DNA from: Pyropia yezoensis
Lineage: Eukaryota; Rhodophyta; Bangiophyceae; Bangiales; Bangiaceae
Assembly: GCA_009829735.1 (NCBI GenBank)
Contig: CM020620.1
Span: forward strand, 2,607,447-2,671,446
DNA length: 64,000 bases
Direction of reading: 5' to 3'
The position numbers and the translations under genes are program-made. This document shows positions 1-12,045 of this stretch, in pieces. Every line of letters starts with the position of its first letter. Within the stretch, counting starts at the first letter, position 1. The notes beneath the pieces are model-generated. The model did no database searches. It saw only the letters and a program-made list of their open reading frames with translations, and was not told the DNA's origin.

Positions 1-292
1 TCCATCATATCAATCTACGGCCGCGTAACAGAAGACGAGGGACCAACCCAGTCAACGGATGGGAAGAACGGATGTCGACAAAGACACTTGTGAACACCGG
101 CGCGTCGGTCAGGTATTGGCTCTGCGGGCTGTGTTCGGCAGCAGGCGTGCGAGCTACGAGGCACCCGTCGCACTGCTGAACCCCGTAGAAGCCCACAACG
201 AATGCGCGCGCGCGCCACCTCACCGGATATCCGACGAGCTCCCTCTTTCCACCCCACAGTCCCTCGCACCACCGCCTGAGCGCTAGACGTAC

Positions 293-2143
293 CACTTCCT
301 GGAGCATGCTGTCACCCAAAACGTAGAACAACTTGTCGCTGATGCCGATGCGCAGGTTCCACCGCATGACAATGGCAATATCGATGATTGCCGCGGCCAC
401 CTGCAACACCGTAGTGCTCCAGAAGGCAAGACGGTATGTCCTCTTCGACAGGATCATCTGGAACAGGGAGACCCCCAGCATGCCAAACAGAGAGCCGATA
501 ATAGCCGTCCAGGCCAGGTAGAAGGCGCGGTCAAAGTGGGGCCCACCAGGAAGGCACTTCTCATCCCCTGTGTAGAAGACATCCAAGGCGCCCCGAATCT
601 GCAGGTTCATCGCGCTCGTAAGGAACCTGGCGGTGCGAGAAAACAAAAAAGAAAGGTGCCGACCAGGGGGGGCGCGCAGCAGAGCCAGACGAAGGCAGCA
701 GCCATGTCAGTACGCTCGCTTCTGGCCACCATCGCCGCCCTCCCCACCAGAGCATCATTCTCTTCGCCCATTCTGCAACGCACATGTATACTTGAGCCCT
801 TCCTAAAACGGTAAAAGTAACCGACAAGTTAGAACAAAATGAAGACCACATCGACCAAAATGTTTCAAAAAACGCGGACCAGTTGTCAGTCTCTTGGTCG
901 CCACGAGACCCGTCAACGCATGAGAGGAAACGACGACCCTCTTGCCCGCCACCCCCCTTTCGCCTTCCCTTTCGCCCGTTCGCAGTGCCCAGTCCGCCAT
1001 CCCCACCACCCTCTGTCGTACCGATTTGCTTGGGCAGCAGCAACAGGCATGACCCGCACAGCACCGCACTCACAGCAATGGAGTAGGCGGCCTGCACGAC
1101 GGGGGATCCAAACAAGGACGCTGGCACCATGCCCAGCGCCCCAACCGTCATGAAACAGCCCAGCAAGAAGTATCGGCGGTTGGTATGGACCTTGGCTCGC
1201 TGGAAGCCCCGCGGCGCGGGGTCCTCTGAAAGCCACCCAATGGCCACAGGCACTAGCACCTGCACGGCAAAGGGGAGGGTGGCCCAGAAGAACACGGTCG
1301 CGTGGCTGTTTGCAAAAAAGCCAACGAAGGCCGACGCGGCGAGGTTCCCGAACATGATGAACACCCAGACGGCCGTGACCAGGTCCGCCCCCGTCTCGGG
1401 CCGGACCACCATCTTCCGCGCATAGACGCCCTGTACCAGCAAGTCAACTGCAAACCGGTCCAGGGGGGGATACGAAGGGGAGAAAAAACACTCGCAGAAG
1501 CGAGACAGGCACATCGCAGCAACGGCACCAGAGAGTCAGCTTCCCGCCGCCAAGCCGCACCTCCTGGCCTGCTCTCTCAATACGCCACTCAGCCTGCCAT
1601 CTGATGTGGCTCCAGCCCCCCTCCCCCTCCGCCCCCCCAAACATGCCACGACAGCCGCCTCCCTCGCACACTGGGTAATCTGCCACGCGTACCTGCAGCG
1701 TGCTCAAGGGTCAGAACAAACAGCAGCACGGCGGCAGTCACTCCCCCCCCAATCTTGTTGATGGGCGCCGCCGCCAGCATGGCGCAAGCGATGGACCCGA
1801 GCGTCGCCGCGCCCAGCAGATAGTAGCGCTTGTAGTAGCCGCCAATAGGAAACGCATCGGATATCATGCCAATGGTGGCCTTGAGTGACCATGGCAGCCG
1901 GCTGACCGTGTAAAACGCCTGGTACTCCGTCGGCTTGACAACCCCTACATAGTAGCGCATGTACGGCAGATAGGCAGAGTAGGTCAACTGGGACGTGATG
2001 CCTTTGACGCCAATGTAAGCCGACAGGAGGATGACGACGAAGCGCCACCCAAAGTTGGTGCTGAGGCGCCCAAAAAAGTTGACCGTCCGCGTGAAGGGGT
2101 TGAGCTCACGCACGTTCACGTTGGGGAGCTTGAAGCACGCCAT
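293..2143 (-). CDS. Folate-biopterin transporter (BT1) family protein, 3' part outside window
   Basis: Multi-pass membrane transporter of the BT1 folate/pteridine family (major facilitator-like). The start ATG is at 2143 (MACFKLPN). Exon 1 (1693-2143) ends at a CAG|GTACGC donor. Exon 2 (1022-1447) joins in phase to read AAVDLLVQGVYARKM and ends at ATCG|GTACGA. A small exon starting at 802 after a TTTTAG acceptor restores phase (GRAQVYM); its 3' end is uncertain (about 751-768). Exon 4 (293-626) contains FLTSAMNLQIRGALD, a GGPHF motif, and RWNLRIGISDKLFYVLGD, all typical of BT1 proteins, and ends at GTG|GTACGT. No further exon was found in 1-292, so the last helices lie beyond the left edge. 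Family assignment is from remembered BT1 motifs; the substrate (folate, biopterin or other) cannot be told. Confidence 0.75.
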
Positions 2144-4528
2144 GACGACGCCGGGAAGGGGGTCCGGGTGGAAAAAGAAGGGATACCAGCGACAGAGCAG
2201 TGCTCACGACTGTTCCGCGCTCGGCCGTTCGCTGGGCCACATGCAGACTTGGCGCAGAGGGCACCGTGAGACGCCAATGACCACGGGGGGGGTGCGTTTT
2301 CGCTGGGGTGCCGGTATGGACAACACACGTGGGACGGCTCTGCGTGTGACTGCAGCGACCCCCTTGAGAGCGAGGCGGCGCAGGCTGCGACGGGCTGCGC
2401 CGCGCGGGACATTCATATGGACCCGAAGTCGTTGGGGGCCCCGCTCCCCGGCGGCACCCCGCGAGGACCTACCGCTACGCGACTGGCGGAGTTGCGTCCC
2501 CTGCTACGCCCCCTCGACTGTCCTCACGCATGGGGCCAACGAGGCGCCTACGCTCAACGACCAGAATGGCAGCGGCGAGCCCTACCAAGGCAAGCGGTGG
2601 ATCGCAGCCCATGCTGGCGGCCCCCTCCGAGGCAACCGTTCCCGCCCCCCGCGCCCACCACAAGCCACCGCTGTGGCGACGCCGCCGCCACCGCGAGCGC
2701 CCGAGGGCCAAGCCGGCCAATGCGACGCGGCGTTCGTCGGTTGGCGGCCTAGGGTGGGGAGCCGACACCGCAACGTCTGGCGGGCGACAGCCCGTTGCGT
2801 CACAGGGAGGGGCCCGCCGCGGGGGCGGGGCGAGAGCAAGGCGCTTAGTGAGTACACAGTTTCGGCTGGGGGGCGGGCTACGGGGCCCTACCCGAAGGCC
2901 ACCCCTATCCCCTTCCTAAGGTACATACTTCTGCGCCCCCCTTTTTCTGAGGGCGGCCTCGAGCCCTTCTGCCAATCCCCCCTCGTCTTGACGCCTCCCG
3001 ACCGCCCTTTTGCTGGGCGGGAGATTGTCCCGATGATCATCATGATGGGACAAGCGCGGCCATTGAAAGTGGGGTCGGAGATAAAGATGGCCGGGGATCG
3101 CACGTGGGAGCGTGGGGGGGGAGGGACGGTCGGGAGCCCCGCGCGATCCCCCTGGACCAGAGAGAGCAGGCGACGGCGGGGCCCGGCGGGCGTTGCGCGG
3201 TCGTGCTCGGGGGCAGCCCCCTCACCGGGCCGGTAGGGGGGGTGCGCGCTGCCCCGACCGCGCAAGCGGTGGCACCGGTGCGCGGGCGGGCGCGAGCCCG
3301 CCCCCGACCGCGAGAGCGGCGGGCTGATCTCATCTCCGCGCCGTCCAACACTGGACTGGCTGTTGCATTGGGGCGGTGGCGCGGCTCGTGCGTACGCCGC
3401 GGTGTCATAGACCACCCACGTAGACGGCCGCGCCGCCGGGTTACGGACGGATCACCTGGAGGACTGCCCCGCCGGCCACTCAGGGGGCACGGGGGATCCT
3501 GGGCGGCGCCACGTAGAGAGGACGCGTGCGCTGTCACTCTTGCCCATGGATCGAGATGTGCATTACCAGCCCACCGTATGAACACCTCCCTGCAAGGACA
3601 AGTTGGGGAATTTCTGTACTGTGGTGTGCACATAACGGCATCCAGTGGTGCGCCCACACACTTTTTGCCCGACTGAGCGCGGTGCGTCTTTGAAAAAGTG
3701 TTGGTTACTGTCTTGAACGCGTTTGGGACCAGGGGACGCCACGCGGTGCAACGGGGCGTGGGCCACGGCTCTCGCCGAATCGTGCTTCGCTTGCGCTCTG
3801 AAAAATGCAACGCCGGAAAGAAAAAACGTGTGCAGCCAGCCAATCAACTGCCCGGATTGCTAGAGATCTTGGAGGCCTCCAAACCAGCGACGCTCGGGGT
3901 GCCCAGGGCCTCGCTAGGGAAGCCGCGATTTCTTGAGCGCATGCGCGGCCTCGACTCCGTTTTTTTCGGGCGCAAATTGGTGCAACCGCGTCCTACCCCT
4001 CGGCCCCGGCGGGTCTCCAAGGCTTCCCGCCACCGGTGGCGGGGACCATGATCACCCGCGCCTCTGACGCCGCCAGTACAGAATCCAGCCGGCGACCATC
4101 GCAATCTCATCTCCTTCGGGATGGGAAGAGGGGATCGGTCTAAAGAAATGCAATTGCCCCCACCGTCATCTCACAACCAGGCAGGTAGATACATCGATGA
4201 ACTACAGTAGTTGCTGTTTGTAAATCATAATACATATGTAAAAGACCGCCATGGACTAATCCATAGATCAATCCATGCGCCAAGTGTGCCGCACAATCAA
4301 TAGCGGCGGCGGTGCCACCCCATCAAGACCAGCCGTGGAGGCGGTGGGCGTTTTTGCGGCGGAAGAGGCGAAGGGGAACTCTGTTCGGGATCGCGTCTCG
4401 GGAGGGGGGGATACGGGAAGGGCGGGGTGAGAGAAGGGTGGAGAGCAGCGCATGGTTCTCATGGTGACGGCGAGCGTTTTCGGGAGGCATCACGATGGGC
4501 GACTGCGTGCCTTTGGGTTTGGGGGCGG

Positions 4529-4588
4529 GGAGGTGGGCGGTTGTCGCCGGCCACCGCATGCGGTGGCCGGCGACAACCGCTCACCTCC
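4529..4588. repeat. 60-bp near-perfect palindrome without spacer
   Basis: The sequence is self-complementary around a central GCATGC (4556-4561). The 30-bp arms have a single mismatch at 4536/4581, which would be a G-U wobble in RNA. It could extrude as a cruciform or form a hairpin in a transcript. It lies in gene-free DNA about 1.5 kb upstream of the FUSC-like gene. Its role is unknown; a folded-back small transposon footprint is one possibility. Confidence 0.85.
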
Positions 4589-5670
4589 TCGCAGACGCCA
4601 CGTCGAGCCGTTGGCGAGCCGCCGCCGCGTACGCCGCAGGGGGATCTGCCCCAGGCTGGCGTCGTATTTGCTGTCCTGTGCAGCCCTGTGACCGCCCCCC
4701 CTTCCCCTTCCCAGGCAACCAACCCCCATCGCGCCACCCCTCACGCGGCGGCCGCCGCCACCGTACACGCTCTTCCCTCGCACGAGCCCTTCCCCCTCTT
4801 TCCCTCTTCCTCGCCCGGCGGCCCCGTCGGCCGCCCCTGGGGGCACCGCACACCCCGGTACGCCCGGGGGAGCGGCACGCACAGCCGATGGGGCGGCGAG
4901 GGAGTGGTCGGCTGGTCATCTCCCCGTCAGGCGGGGGGGGGGCAGGTCGGCACGGCGGCCGCCCAGCCGGGGGGCCGCCGGGCGGGCCAGCCAGCGAGGG
5001 GGCGGCCGCGCTCCCCTCCTCCCTCCGGGCCGCGCGCAGCCCGCCCCCCCGCGGCGGCGCGGGTCCCCCCTCCCCCCGCACAGCAGCGAGCAGCCACCCC
5101 CCCGCCGCGCGAAGGCGCCGCGCGGGGTGGCGCGGCACCCGAATGGAAACGGTGGGGGGTGGGGGGGGCGATGAGTACCTACAGCTACACCACGCGGGGG
5201 GCAGGCAGGGAGCACCAGCACCAGCGTATCGTGGCCGCCGCGGCGGCGCTGGGATGCTCGTCCCCACGTGGGAGCGTGGACTTCCCCCCCCCGACACCCC
5301 CCCGCACGGCAAAGAAAAGCACCCCCTTCGCCATGCAAAAGCACAGCGCGGCTACGGGCGGCATCGTGGCGGGGCCGGGGGGGGCGAGGGGAGTGAAGGC
5401 GGAGCTGAAGAGCTTTCGATCCTAGATACCTACGCCATCCGCGAGCCGCGGTGCGCGGGCTGCAGCCCAGCTGGGCCTCAAGGGGCGGGCTCCCACGAGT
5501 GCGGCCGCTCTCCTCTGTTTTCCCGCCGCCGCAGCACGCGAGCTCCAATGGTGGCCCCAAAATCCTGCACCAAGTGATCAATGCAAGGCTCTGCTTCCAT
5601 ACATGCCGGATCGAACAGGTTCCGCTCGCTCCACTGTGAACTGGGCCGGCTACCCATCGCCCGCCTCCAG

Positions 5671-5697
5671 CCCCCCCCCCCCCCCCCCCCCCCCCCC
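5671..5697. repeat. Poly-C tract (27 C)
   Basis: Uninterrupted run of 27 C on the + strand, in the upstream region of the FUSC-like gene. Length in such runs is prone to sequencing and assembly error. Confidence 0.9.
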
Positions 5698-5994
5698 GAG
5701 GCGCTGGCTCCTGCCGTTTTTCGTCGCTGCCACGGCGGCCGCTGTCGGCCGCTGCGGGCCGCGCTCATGCAGCAGCGACGGTGGGCCGTGCCCACGGCGA
5801 AAGGACGCACGCGGCAGTAAGCGCCTATCCCCGCCATCCTCCCCCCGCCACTCACTGCCTCACTGTTGCTCTTTACTATCTTGACTTACCTGTTCAGAGT
5901 CTTTCCCTATCGCGCTACTCCCTCGACATCCCTCTGCTGTTTGTTCTTTCGTCACTCCCCTGCTATTCTTTCCCGCCCTTACTTCTGTCCCTCA

Positions 5995-6020
5995 CCCCCC
6001 CCCCCCCCCCCCCCCCCCCC
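5995..6020. repeat. Poly-C tract in the 5' leader of the FUSC-like gene
   Basis: Run of 26 C that ends 15 bases before the ATG at 6036, following a pyrimidine-rich stretch (5830-5994). If the leader is transcribed, the run lies in the 5' UTR right before the start codon. It could instead be the polypyrimidine tract of a 5' UTR intron, but no AG precedes the ATG in a convincing context. Confidence 0.85.
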
Positions 6021-6035
6021 GACCTCGTGTACATT

Positions 6036-9000
6036 ATGGTGGACGGTCGCTTTCTCGCCGCCGTCCGCCGCCGCGTAGCATGGACCGGCACGCCGACGGA
6101 CCTCCGCTACGCCGCCCGACTGGCGGTCGCCACCACCGCTGCGACTGCCGCGGCGGTTCTCCCGCGTGTCCCCATCAGCTGCCTGTGCCTGGTGCTCACC
6201 GGCATCAGCATGATGGCGGGCACGCCCGAGCCCTACCTCGGCCACCAGCTCCGGACGACCGCCCTCGTCGCCACTGGCGCCTTCTCTGCCGCCCTGGCGG
6301 TGCTGCTGCTGCGGGTGGCCACGGACGGCCACGTGGTGGGGACGGTGGTGGGGGCGGCGGCGCCACTGCTCCTCGGCGCGATTACGCGCGCCGACTCGGG
6401 GCTACACCCCATGCCGACGGTCGGGACCTTCCTCGTAGGCTTCCTTCTCATCTCGGCCGCACCAGCGGGGCGCGCGGGTGCTGGCGCCGCCTTTGGCCGC
6501 GTCATTGCCGACGTGGCCCTGTCGGTGGTGCTGGTGGTGGGCGTGAACACCGGCCTCTGCGCGCGGGATGGGGCGCTCGAGGCAGGGGCGTCGCTGCTGG
6601 CGCGGCAGCTGGACCGGGTGGGCGGCCGCCTGTCGGCGGCCGCGTCGGAGCTTCTCGCCACCGCTGAGGCGGGCGTCGCTGTGGAACATACAGTCTGTGT
6701 CGACGGGGGTCGACCGCCCGCCCCGCGGGGGCGGTCGCCGTCCCGATCCCCGCCGCCGTCGCCAAAGCTCAGGGGCGTGGACCGGCTGATTGGCCCGTCG
6801 GTGCTGCCCTTTCCACTTTCCACCCCGCCGCCGTCGCCGCGGGGCTCCCCAAAGCGCGGGGGGGCGCCGGTGCCGCCGTGGGCAGCCCCGGGGGGGGCGG
6901 ACCCCGAGCCACCCCCGCGGGTGCTGCACCTGTCCGTGTCGGCTGCGCTGCGGGGCGTGCCTGGAGGCCCGGTGGGCTTTCTGGACGGGAGCGACACCGC
7001 GTCGGTGGAGGAGGTGGACAGCTGGGGCGGCACGTCAACAAGGAGCGGCCCGTCGGGCATCCTGTCGTCTGCCACTGTCCCCAGCAGCCCCTTTGACGAC
7101 ACGGGCAGCGACGCGTCAAGCGAAGAGGGCCTCGGTGCGGAGGTGTATCTGACCCCCGCTGGCAGCCACACATGTGCCTCGGGCATTGCGCGCGCGGCAG
7201 AGCTTCTGTCTGTGGGCAGCGACGAGCCGCCGCCCCTGCGGCACTGGGGCCCGCGTCTGTCGGTGCACGCGTACGGGGGCTTATCGGCGGCCGCGACCGC
7301 GCTGCTGTCACGGGCGGCCACCCTGGAAGCTGTCACCCGTGGGCACGAGTGTTCGCCCGCAACGTTGCGGCACTACTTTTCCGCCGCCGCCCTCCCCCAG
7401 TGGGCGACGCTCTACGCCCGCTGCGCGGCGGCCACCCACGACCTGGCCGTGTGGGTGGAAGGGATGCCCGCCGAGGCCGGCCGCGCGTGGAGTGTGGACC
7501 CCGACCTCGACGCCCGCGCCTGGGGGGACCTCCGCGCACGGCTCTACCGGGGGACGCTCCTGGCGTTTCGGCGCTACTGGCGGCAGGGGGGCGGGGCAGC
7601 CGAGGCGGCCGCTGCCGTCTCTGCAGCCGAGGCGGCCGCCGCCGACCCGGCCCGCGGGCCGGCCGCCGTCGCCGCCGCCCCCGACGCGGAAGCGCTGGAG
7701 CGTGTCCGCGCCGCGGACGTGCGGGCAGTGTTGTTTGCGGCTGTTACCTCGCACGGCGTCGCGACGGCGGTGGAGGCGGCCCAGGCGGCCGCTGCCCGTG
7801 TCGCACATGTGTCCAAGACCACCCGCCCCGCGGCCGTTGCCATTGCCCGGGCGGTGTTGTCGCCCCTTCGTGACACTGCCGCCCACCTGCGGCTGCTGCG
7901 GCCGTCGCTGTACACTGCGGCGGCGTGGGCGCCACCGACGGGTGTGCCAGGCGGAAGCGACGCGGCGCCGCCGCCAGTCCTCCGGCGGCGGCTGCGGCTG
8001 TGGCAGCTTGCCTACGCCCTGCAGTACTTTTTGTTGCAGTACACGATCCTGGCGGTGGTGCTTGGCGCGTCTGCGCTCCGCTCCTCATCGATTGTGCCGT
8101 CGGGGGAGGTGGCGTGGACGTACAGCTCCGCCGCGCTCGCGGCTCAGGTGAGCGTCGAGGCAACGCTCTTCATCTCGGCCATCCGCGTGGCCGCAACGGT
8201 TGCGGGCGCGACTACCGCGCTGGGACTCCACGTGGCGGTGCGGTCGCTGCCGCAGGCCGCCTATGACGTGGCCGTTGTGGTGTACCTTGGCGCCGTCGCG
8301 GCGGCCACGGCAGTGGTCACGCCCTCCCGCCTCCGCTACGCGGGCTTTCTCTTCATCATGACCAATGGGATTGTGCTGCTGTGTCCACGCGGGGGGGGGT
8401 GCGTCTTTGGGGAGGTGGTTGGCGCCGCCGACTGCGCGCCCGACGCCCGCTACGCCCTGTCCCGCGCGGCCAATGTGGCGGCGGGGGTGGTGGCGGCCAT
8501 GGTTGTGACAACGACTGTGCTGCCCCGTTTTGCAGGCGCCGACGCGCGGCGGGAGCTGGCGCGCGCGATTGGGGGGGCAGGCGGCGCGTACGCGCGCATC
8601 ATGCGGGTGTACCTCGAGACGGGGTGTTGCAAGGAGGTCGGGGGGGGCACTGGCGACGACGACGGGGTAGGATGGGGAGCGGCGGCAGCGGCTGCGGCAT
8701 CGGCGGCGGCAGCCGTTGCGGGTGGCGACGCGGCCAGCCGCGTCTTCCCCGCCAGCGCGGCGCCCGGCGCGGCGCCCCACGGGGGTCCTTCCGCCCCCAC
8801 CACGGGCCCTGCGGCGCTCGCCACGCCGCTCGCCCCCCCCCGCGCGCGGCCGTTCACGGCCGTCCACCTGCCCTCCCCCGTCACGTCTGTGCCCGCGGCG
8901 GCGGACCTTGCCACCCTCCTCACCTCCACCGTCACGCGGCACCTCCTCCGCGCGCGGCTGACGCTGGACAAGGAGTCGGGGGGCCTCCGCGGCGCGCCGT

Positions 9001-9239
9001 TTACCAACGTCCACGCCTCCACCGCCGCGCTCGTGACGTGCACGTCCAACCTGGCCGGGGGGCTGTCGGAAATGACGAGCGTCCTGTCCCGGCCGCCCGT
9101 CTTTTCGGGGGCCTACCGCCGCTCCGCGCACGCCCTGTTTGTTGCGCCCCTGGTCGACGACTACTTTGCCATCATGGGGGCGGCCGCGGCGCTCGCCGAC
9201 ACCATTGCGCGGGCGCTGGTGCTCGGGCCAGTCGTGCCG

Positions 9240-9270
<31 letters not shown>

Positions 9271-10337
9271 GGCGGCGCGGCTCGGCCGACAGCGCGCGGG
9301 CGTCTGGGGCGCCCCCCCCCCCGTCCCCCCCCGCCGGGTGCTCGCGCCCCCCCCCCAACCTCCTCGCGTGGACCCCCTGGTGGCGGCGGCTCTCCCGCTC
9401 CCACGCGGCGGCGCACGCCGCCGCCGTTGCCGCCGGCCTGGCAGGCCTGGCCGCCGCCCGTGGCGGCTGGCGTGCCCGCTACGTTGGCGCCCGCCGGCGG
9501 GTGCACGCGCAGATGGGCTTCCCGCGGGCGGGCCGCCCACCGCCGCGCGTGATGAGCGCGCCCGACGGGCTCAACCGGCTGGCCGCACGGGACGCCCGCC
9601 GCGGTGGCAGCGGCGGCCAGGGGGCGCGGCGGACAGAGAGGGCGCGTGGCCGTCCACGGCCGGCGGCAGCGGCGGCGGGCGCGGCGGGGGAGGGGGGGGA
9701 CGGGGGCGCCAGCCGCCCCGTCCTCCGCTCGGCCACCCTGGATGACGCGCTCGTCGCGCCCGCCGCGGTTCGGCGTGCGCTGCGGCACGTGTCGCTGTCC
9801 GCCGACGGGGCGGTGGGGGAGCGAGGCGCGGCGGCGGCAGGGAGGGGAGATGGCGCGGCGGCGGCAGAGAGGGGAGATGGCGGGGGGCTCGGCGCGCTCC
9901 CCGCTGGTAGCGGCCACGACAATGGCAGCGGCGGCGGCGCGGCTGCGCCCGCCCCGGGGCGGGCGGTCGCCACGCCGGCGGTCCGCCCGCTTGACGGCCA
10001 CGCGGTCCCCCCCGCGGCGGTAATCCCGCCGCCCCCCTTCCCCGCCGCACACGCGGCCGACACCGACGCCGACGCCGGCGATGGGTACGGCGGCGGCGGC
10101 GGGGTGAGCCTGTCGACGGCGCTGGCCGCCCTGGACGACCCGCCGCTGCTGCGGTCAGACGACGCGGTGCTCTTCCACGCGCTCGTCTACGCATCGTCGG
10201 CCAGCCTCGACGCCCTCACCCGCATTGGCCGGTCCCTCCACGGGGACCTGGTGCGCCGCGCGGGCGCGCGCGCCGCGCCGCCGCCGGGGGGGGGCGCCGC
10301 CCCTGCGCCGTCGGGCGAGCCGCGCCAAGGTGCATAG
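6036..10337 (+). CDS. FUSC/aromatic-acid-exporter-like integral membrane protein
   Basis: Single-exon frame of 1433 residues. Two hydrophobic modules are visible: residues about 15-195 (several membrane segments, e.g. RVPISCLCLVLTGISMMAG) and about 648-850 (LWQLAYALQYFLLQYTILA and following). They are joined by a long Pro/Ser/Ala-rich cytosolic-type linker and followed by a Gly/Ala/Pro-rich tail to the stop. A duplicated membrane module split by a soluble region is the layout of the FUSC / aromatic acid exporter / ALMT-like superfamily, including fungal and algal BRE4-like proteins; transport of organic anions is therefore plausible but unproven. The ATG at 6036 was chosen because the in-frame sequence upstream crosses poly-C and looks non-coding. 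No intron was seen. Converges on the F-box gene. Confidence 0.65.
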
Positions 10338-10354
10338 CGGGGCGAGCCACCGCG

Positions 10355-10382
10355 GGGGCGAGCCGCCGCGGCGGCTCGCCCC
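10355..10382. repeat. 28-bp perfect palindrome just after the FUSC-like stop
   Basis: Perfect self-complementary sequence centred at 10368/10369, starting 17 bases after the stop codon at 10337. It would form a 14-bp GC-only hairpin in the 3' UTR. It lies in the 316-bp spacer between two convergent genes, so it could affect 3' end formation; this is inference. Confidence 0.8.
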
Positions 10383-10653
10383 GCCCGAAGGGGGGGAACA
10401 CTGTTGGCGACCCGAGAACAAGAAAACAATAACACATCACGGTCACGGGGCGCGTCAGCCCCAAACGGTTACCCTTCCAACTCGCCCGCCCGCCCGCCCA
10501 CCTGCGCGCCCGCCCGCCCACCCGTCTGCCCGAGCACCCCCCCCCCCCGCACTATGAGGACAATGCCCCCAACCCCCGCACCACCTCTCAACGTCCGCAC
10601 CACCTCCTCCCAAGCGCCCCATCACCTCCCCTCAACCTCCTCACCACCCCCCT

Positions 10654-11988
10654 TCAAGGCGCCCCCCCCGCCAGCGGGGGCGCCCCCGGCCCCCGCACGG
10701 CCGCCGCACAGCGGCCAAGCGCCGGGTACTCGCGCCTGCGGGCGCCAATGGCCGCCCACAGCGCTCCTCGCGGCGGTGCGGTCAGCGGCGGCGGCGACCG
10801 CCGCGACGCGCGCGACGCGGCGGCGCGGTCCAGCGCCGCCAGCACCGGGGCGGGGAGGGTGGCCAGCGCGGCCACGCCGTCCAGGCGGAGCTCCCGCAGC
10901 GCCAGCGGCGGCGGCCGCCACCGCCGCCCGCGGTCGGGGTGGTCGGCCGGCCCGGGCGGGGGGGCGCGGCGGCCGCCGCGCGGCGGCGGGGGGGGGGGGG
11001 GGGGGGAGGCGCCCAGCGGCGGCGGCGGCGGCGGTGGCGGCGGGGGGGGCCCGCCAATGGTGGTCAGCGCCGGCGCGGCGGTGATGGTCAGCGACGTTAG
11101 CCGCGGGAGGCCCACCACCCAGCCGGGGAGGGTGGCGGCGGGGTAGGCGGTGAGGGTGAGCGCCTCGAGGCGCGCCCACCAGGAGGGGGGCGGGACCGCC
11201 GGCGGCGGGGCCGTGGCCGCCGCCGCTGCTGCTGCTGCTGCCGCCGCCGCCGCCGCCGCCGCTGCCGCCGCGGCCGCCGCCGCCGCAGCGGCCCCACCGG
11301 CGCCGCCGCCGGCGACGGGCGCGGCGGCCGCCGGGGGGGCGCCCGCAGTGAGGCAGGCGCCAAGGGTCCCGTCCCCCCCCTCGTCGTCCACCACCCCCCC
11401 CTCCGCCGCATCCCCCCACACGACGGTCAGGCGGGCACAGGCGGCCAGCTCCGCCACCGCCCCCACCCCCACCCCCGCCGGCAGCGTCACGGCGCGGAGG
11501 CCACACCAGCCGACCGGCGACAGAGCCGCCCGCGCGGCGGCGGCGGCGCCCCGCCCGCCCCCCCCCGTGGCGGTCAGCCACGGCAGCCGCACCGGCCCGA
11601 CGGCGGCGATGCGCCGGCGGGCGGCGGCGGCCAGGGGCGCCCACCCCCCGGCCGCGGGGCCCGCGTCGGCGCCCGCTAGGCGGGCGGCGTGCAGGTCGGG
11701 CAGCGACAGGTGGGCGGCAATGGCGGGGAGGACGTCGGCGGGGAGGGCCGCCCAGGTGGCGACCGGCAGGGGGGCAAGGGCGCCTATGGCCGCCCCGCCG
11801 TCGCCGCCGCTGCCGCCGCCGCCGCCGCCCGTGCTGTCGCGGTCGCGACGGTTGCTGCCGTCGCTGTCGCTCTCATGGCTGCCGGCCCGCCGCAGGCGGA
11901 CCGCCGCCACCTCGGGCCGCGTCCGCCGGCCGGGGGAGGGGCGGTAGCGAAAGTGGAAGGAGCGCCTTGAGTGGCGTCCAACAGTCAT
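10654..11988 (-). CDS. F-box and leucine-rich-repeat protein
   Basis: Intronless frame of 444 residues with ATG at 11988. Residues about 80-105 (ALPADVLPAIAAHLSLPDL) fit an F-box, the Skp1-binding part of SCF ubiquitin ligase adaptors. Downstream are leucine-rich-repeat-like strands: LRAVTLPAGVGVGAVAEL, LEALTLTAYPAATLPGW followed by LPRLTSLTITAAPALTTI, and LRELRLDGVAALATLPAP. An Arg-rich N-terminus and a long poly-Ala tract (plus-strand 11219-11290) and poly-Pro tract (about 10990-11050) interrupt the repeat region. The likely role is substrate recognition for ubiquitination. Repeat divergence and low complexity make the LRR count (3-4) uncertain. Confidence 0.6.
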   Translation of the reverse strand: MTVGRHSRRSFHFRYRPSPGRRTRPEVAAVRLRRAGSHESDSDGSNRRDRDSTGGGGGGSGGDGGAAIGALAPLPVATWAALPADVLPAIAAHLSLPDLHAARLAGADAGPAAGGWAPLAAAARRRIAAVGPVRLPWLTATGGGGRGAAAAARAALSPVGWCGLRAVTLPAGVGVGAVAELAACARLTVVWGDAAEGGVVDDEGGDGTLGACLTAGAPPAAAAPVAGGGAGGAAAAAAAAAAAAAAAAAAAAAAAAAATAPPPAVPPPSWWARLEALTLTAYPAATLPGWVVGLPRLTSLTITAAPALTTIGGPPPPPPPPPPPLGASPPPPPPPPRGGRRAPPPGPADHPDRGRRWRPPPLALRELRLDGVAALATLPAPVLAALDRAAASRASRRSPPPLTAPPRGALWAAIGARRREYPALGRCAAAVRGPGAPPLAGGAP

Positions 11989-12045
11989 GGACGCCCCTCG
12001 CCAGGGACGGAAAGGAAGGGAAGCGCAGAGGGGGCGGTGGGGGGG

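Larger units (their letters stand above)
2144..6035. other. Intergenic low-complexity GC-rich region
   Basis: No gene can be supported here. Many overlapping open frames exist on both strands, but this is expected in DNA this GC-rich; none shows a recognisable domain and most lack an ATG start. The AT-richer stretch near 4190-4270 may be spacer or UTR. The region holds a long palindrome (4529-4588) and two poly-C runs. Confidence 0.6.

Noticed and set aside
2031-3236. 401-codon plus-strand frame next to the BT1 gene
   Set aside because: Overlaps the BT1 start, has Arg/Pro-rich composition and no recognisable domain.
3440-3480. GGATCACCTGG resembling the 3' end of a small-subunit rRNA
   Set aside because: No flanking rRNA helices or sequence; a chance match in GC-rich DNA.
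8085-10052. 655-codon frame antisense to the FUSC-like gene
   Set aside because: Arg/Gly-rich shadow of a GC-rich coding strand; no ATG-anchored domain.
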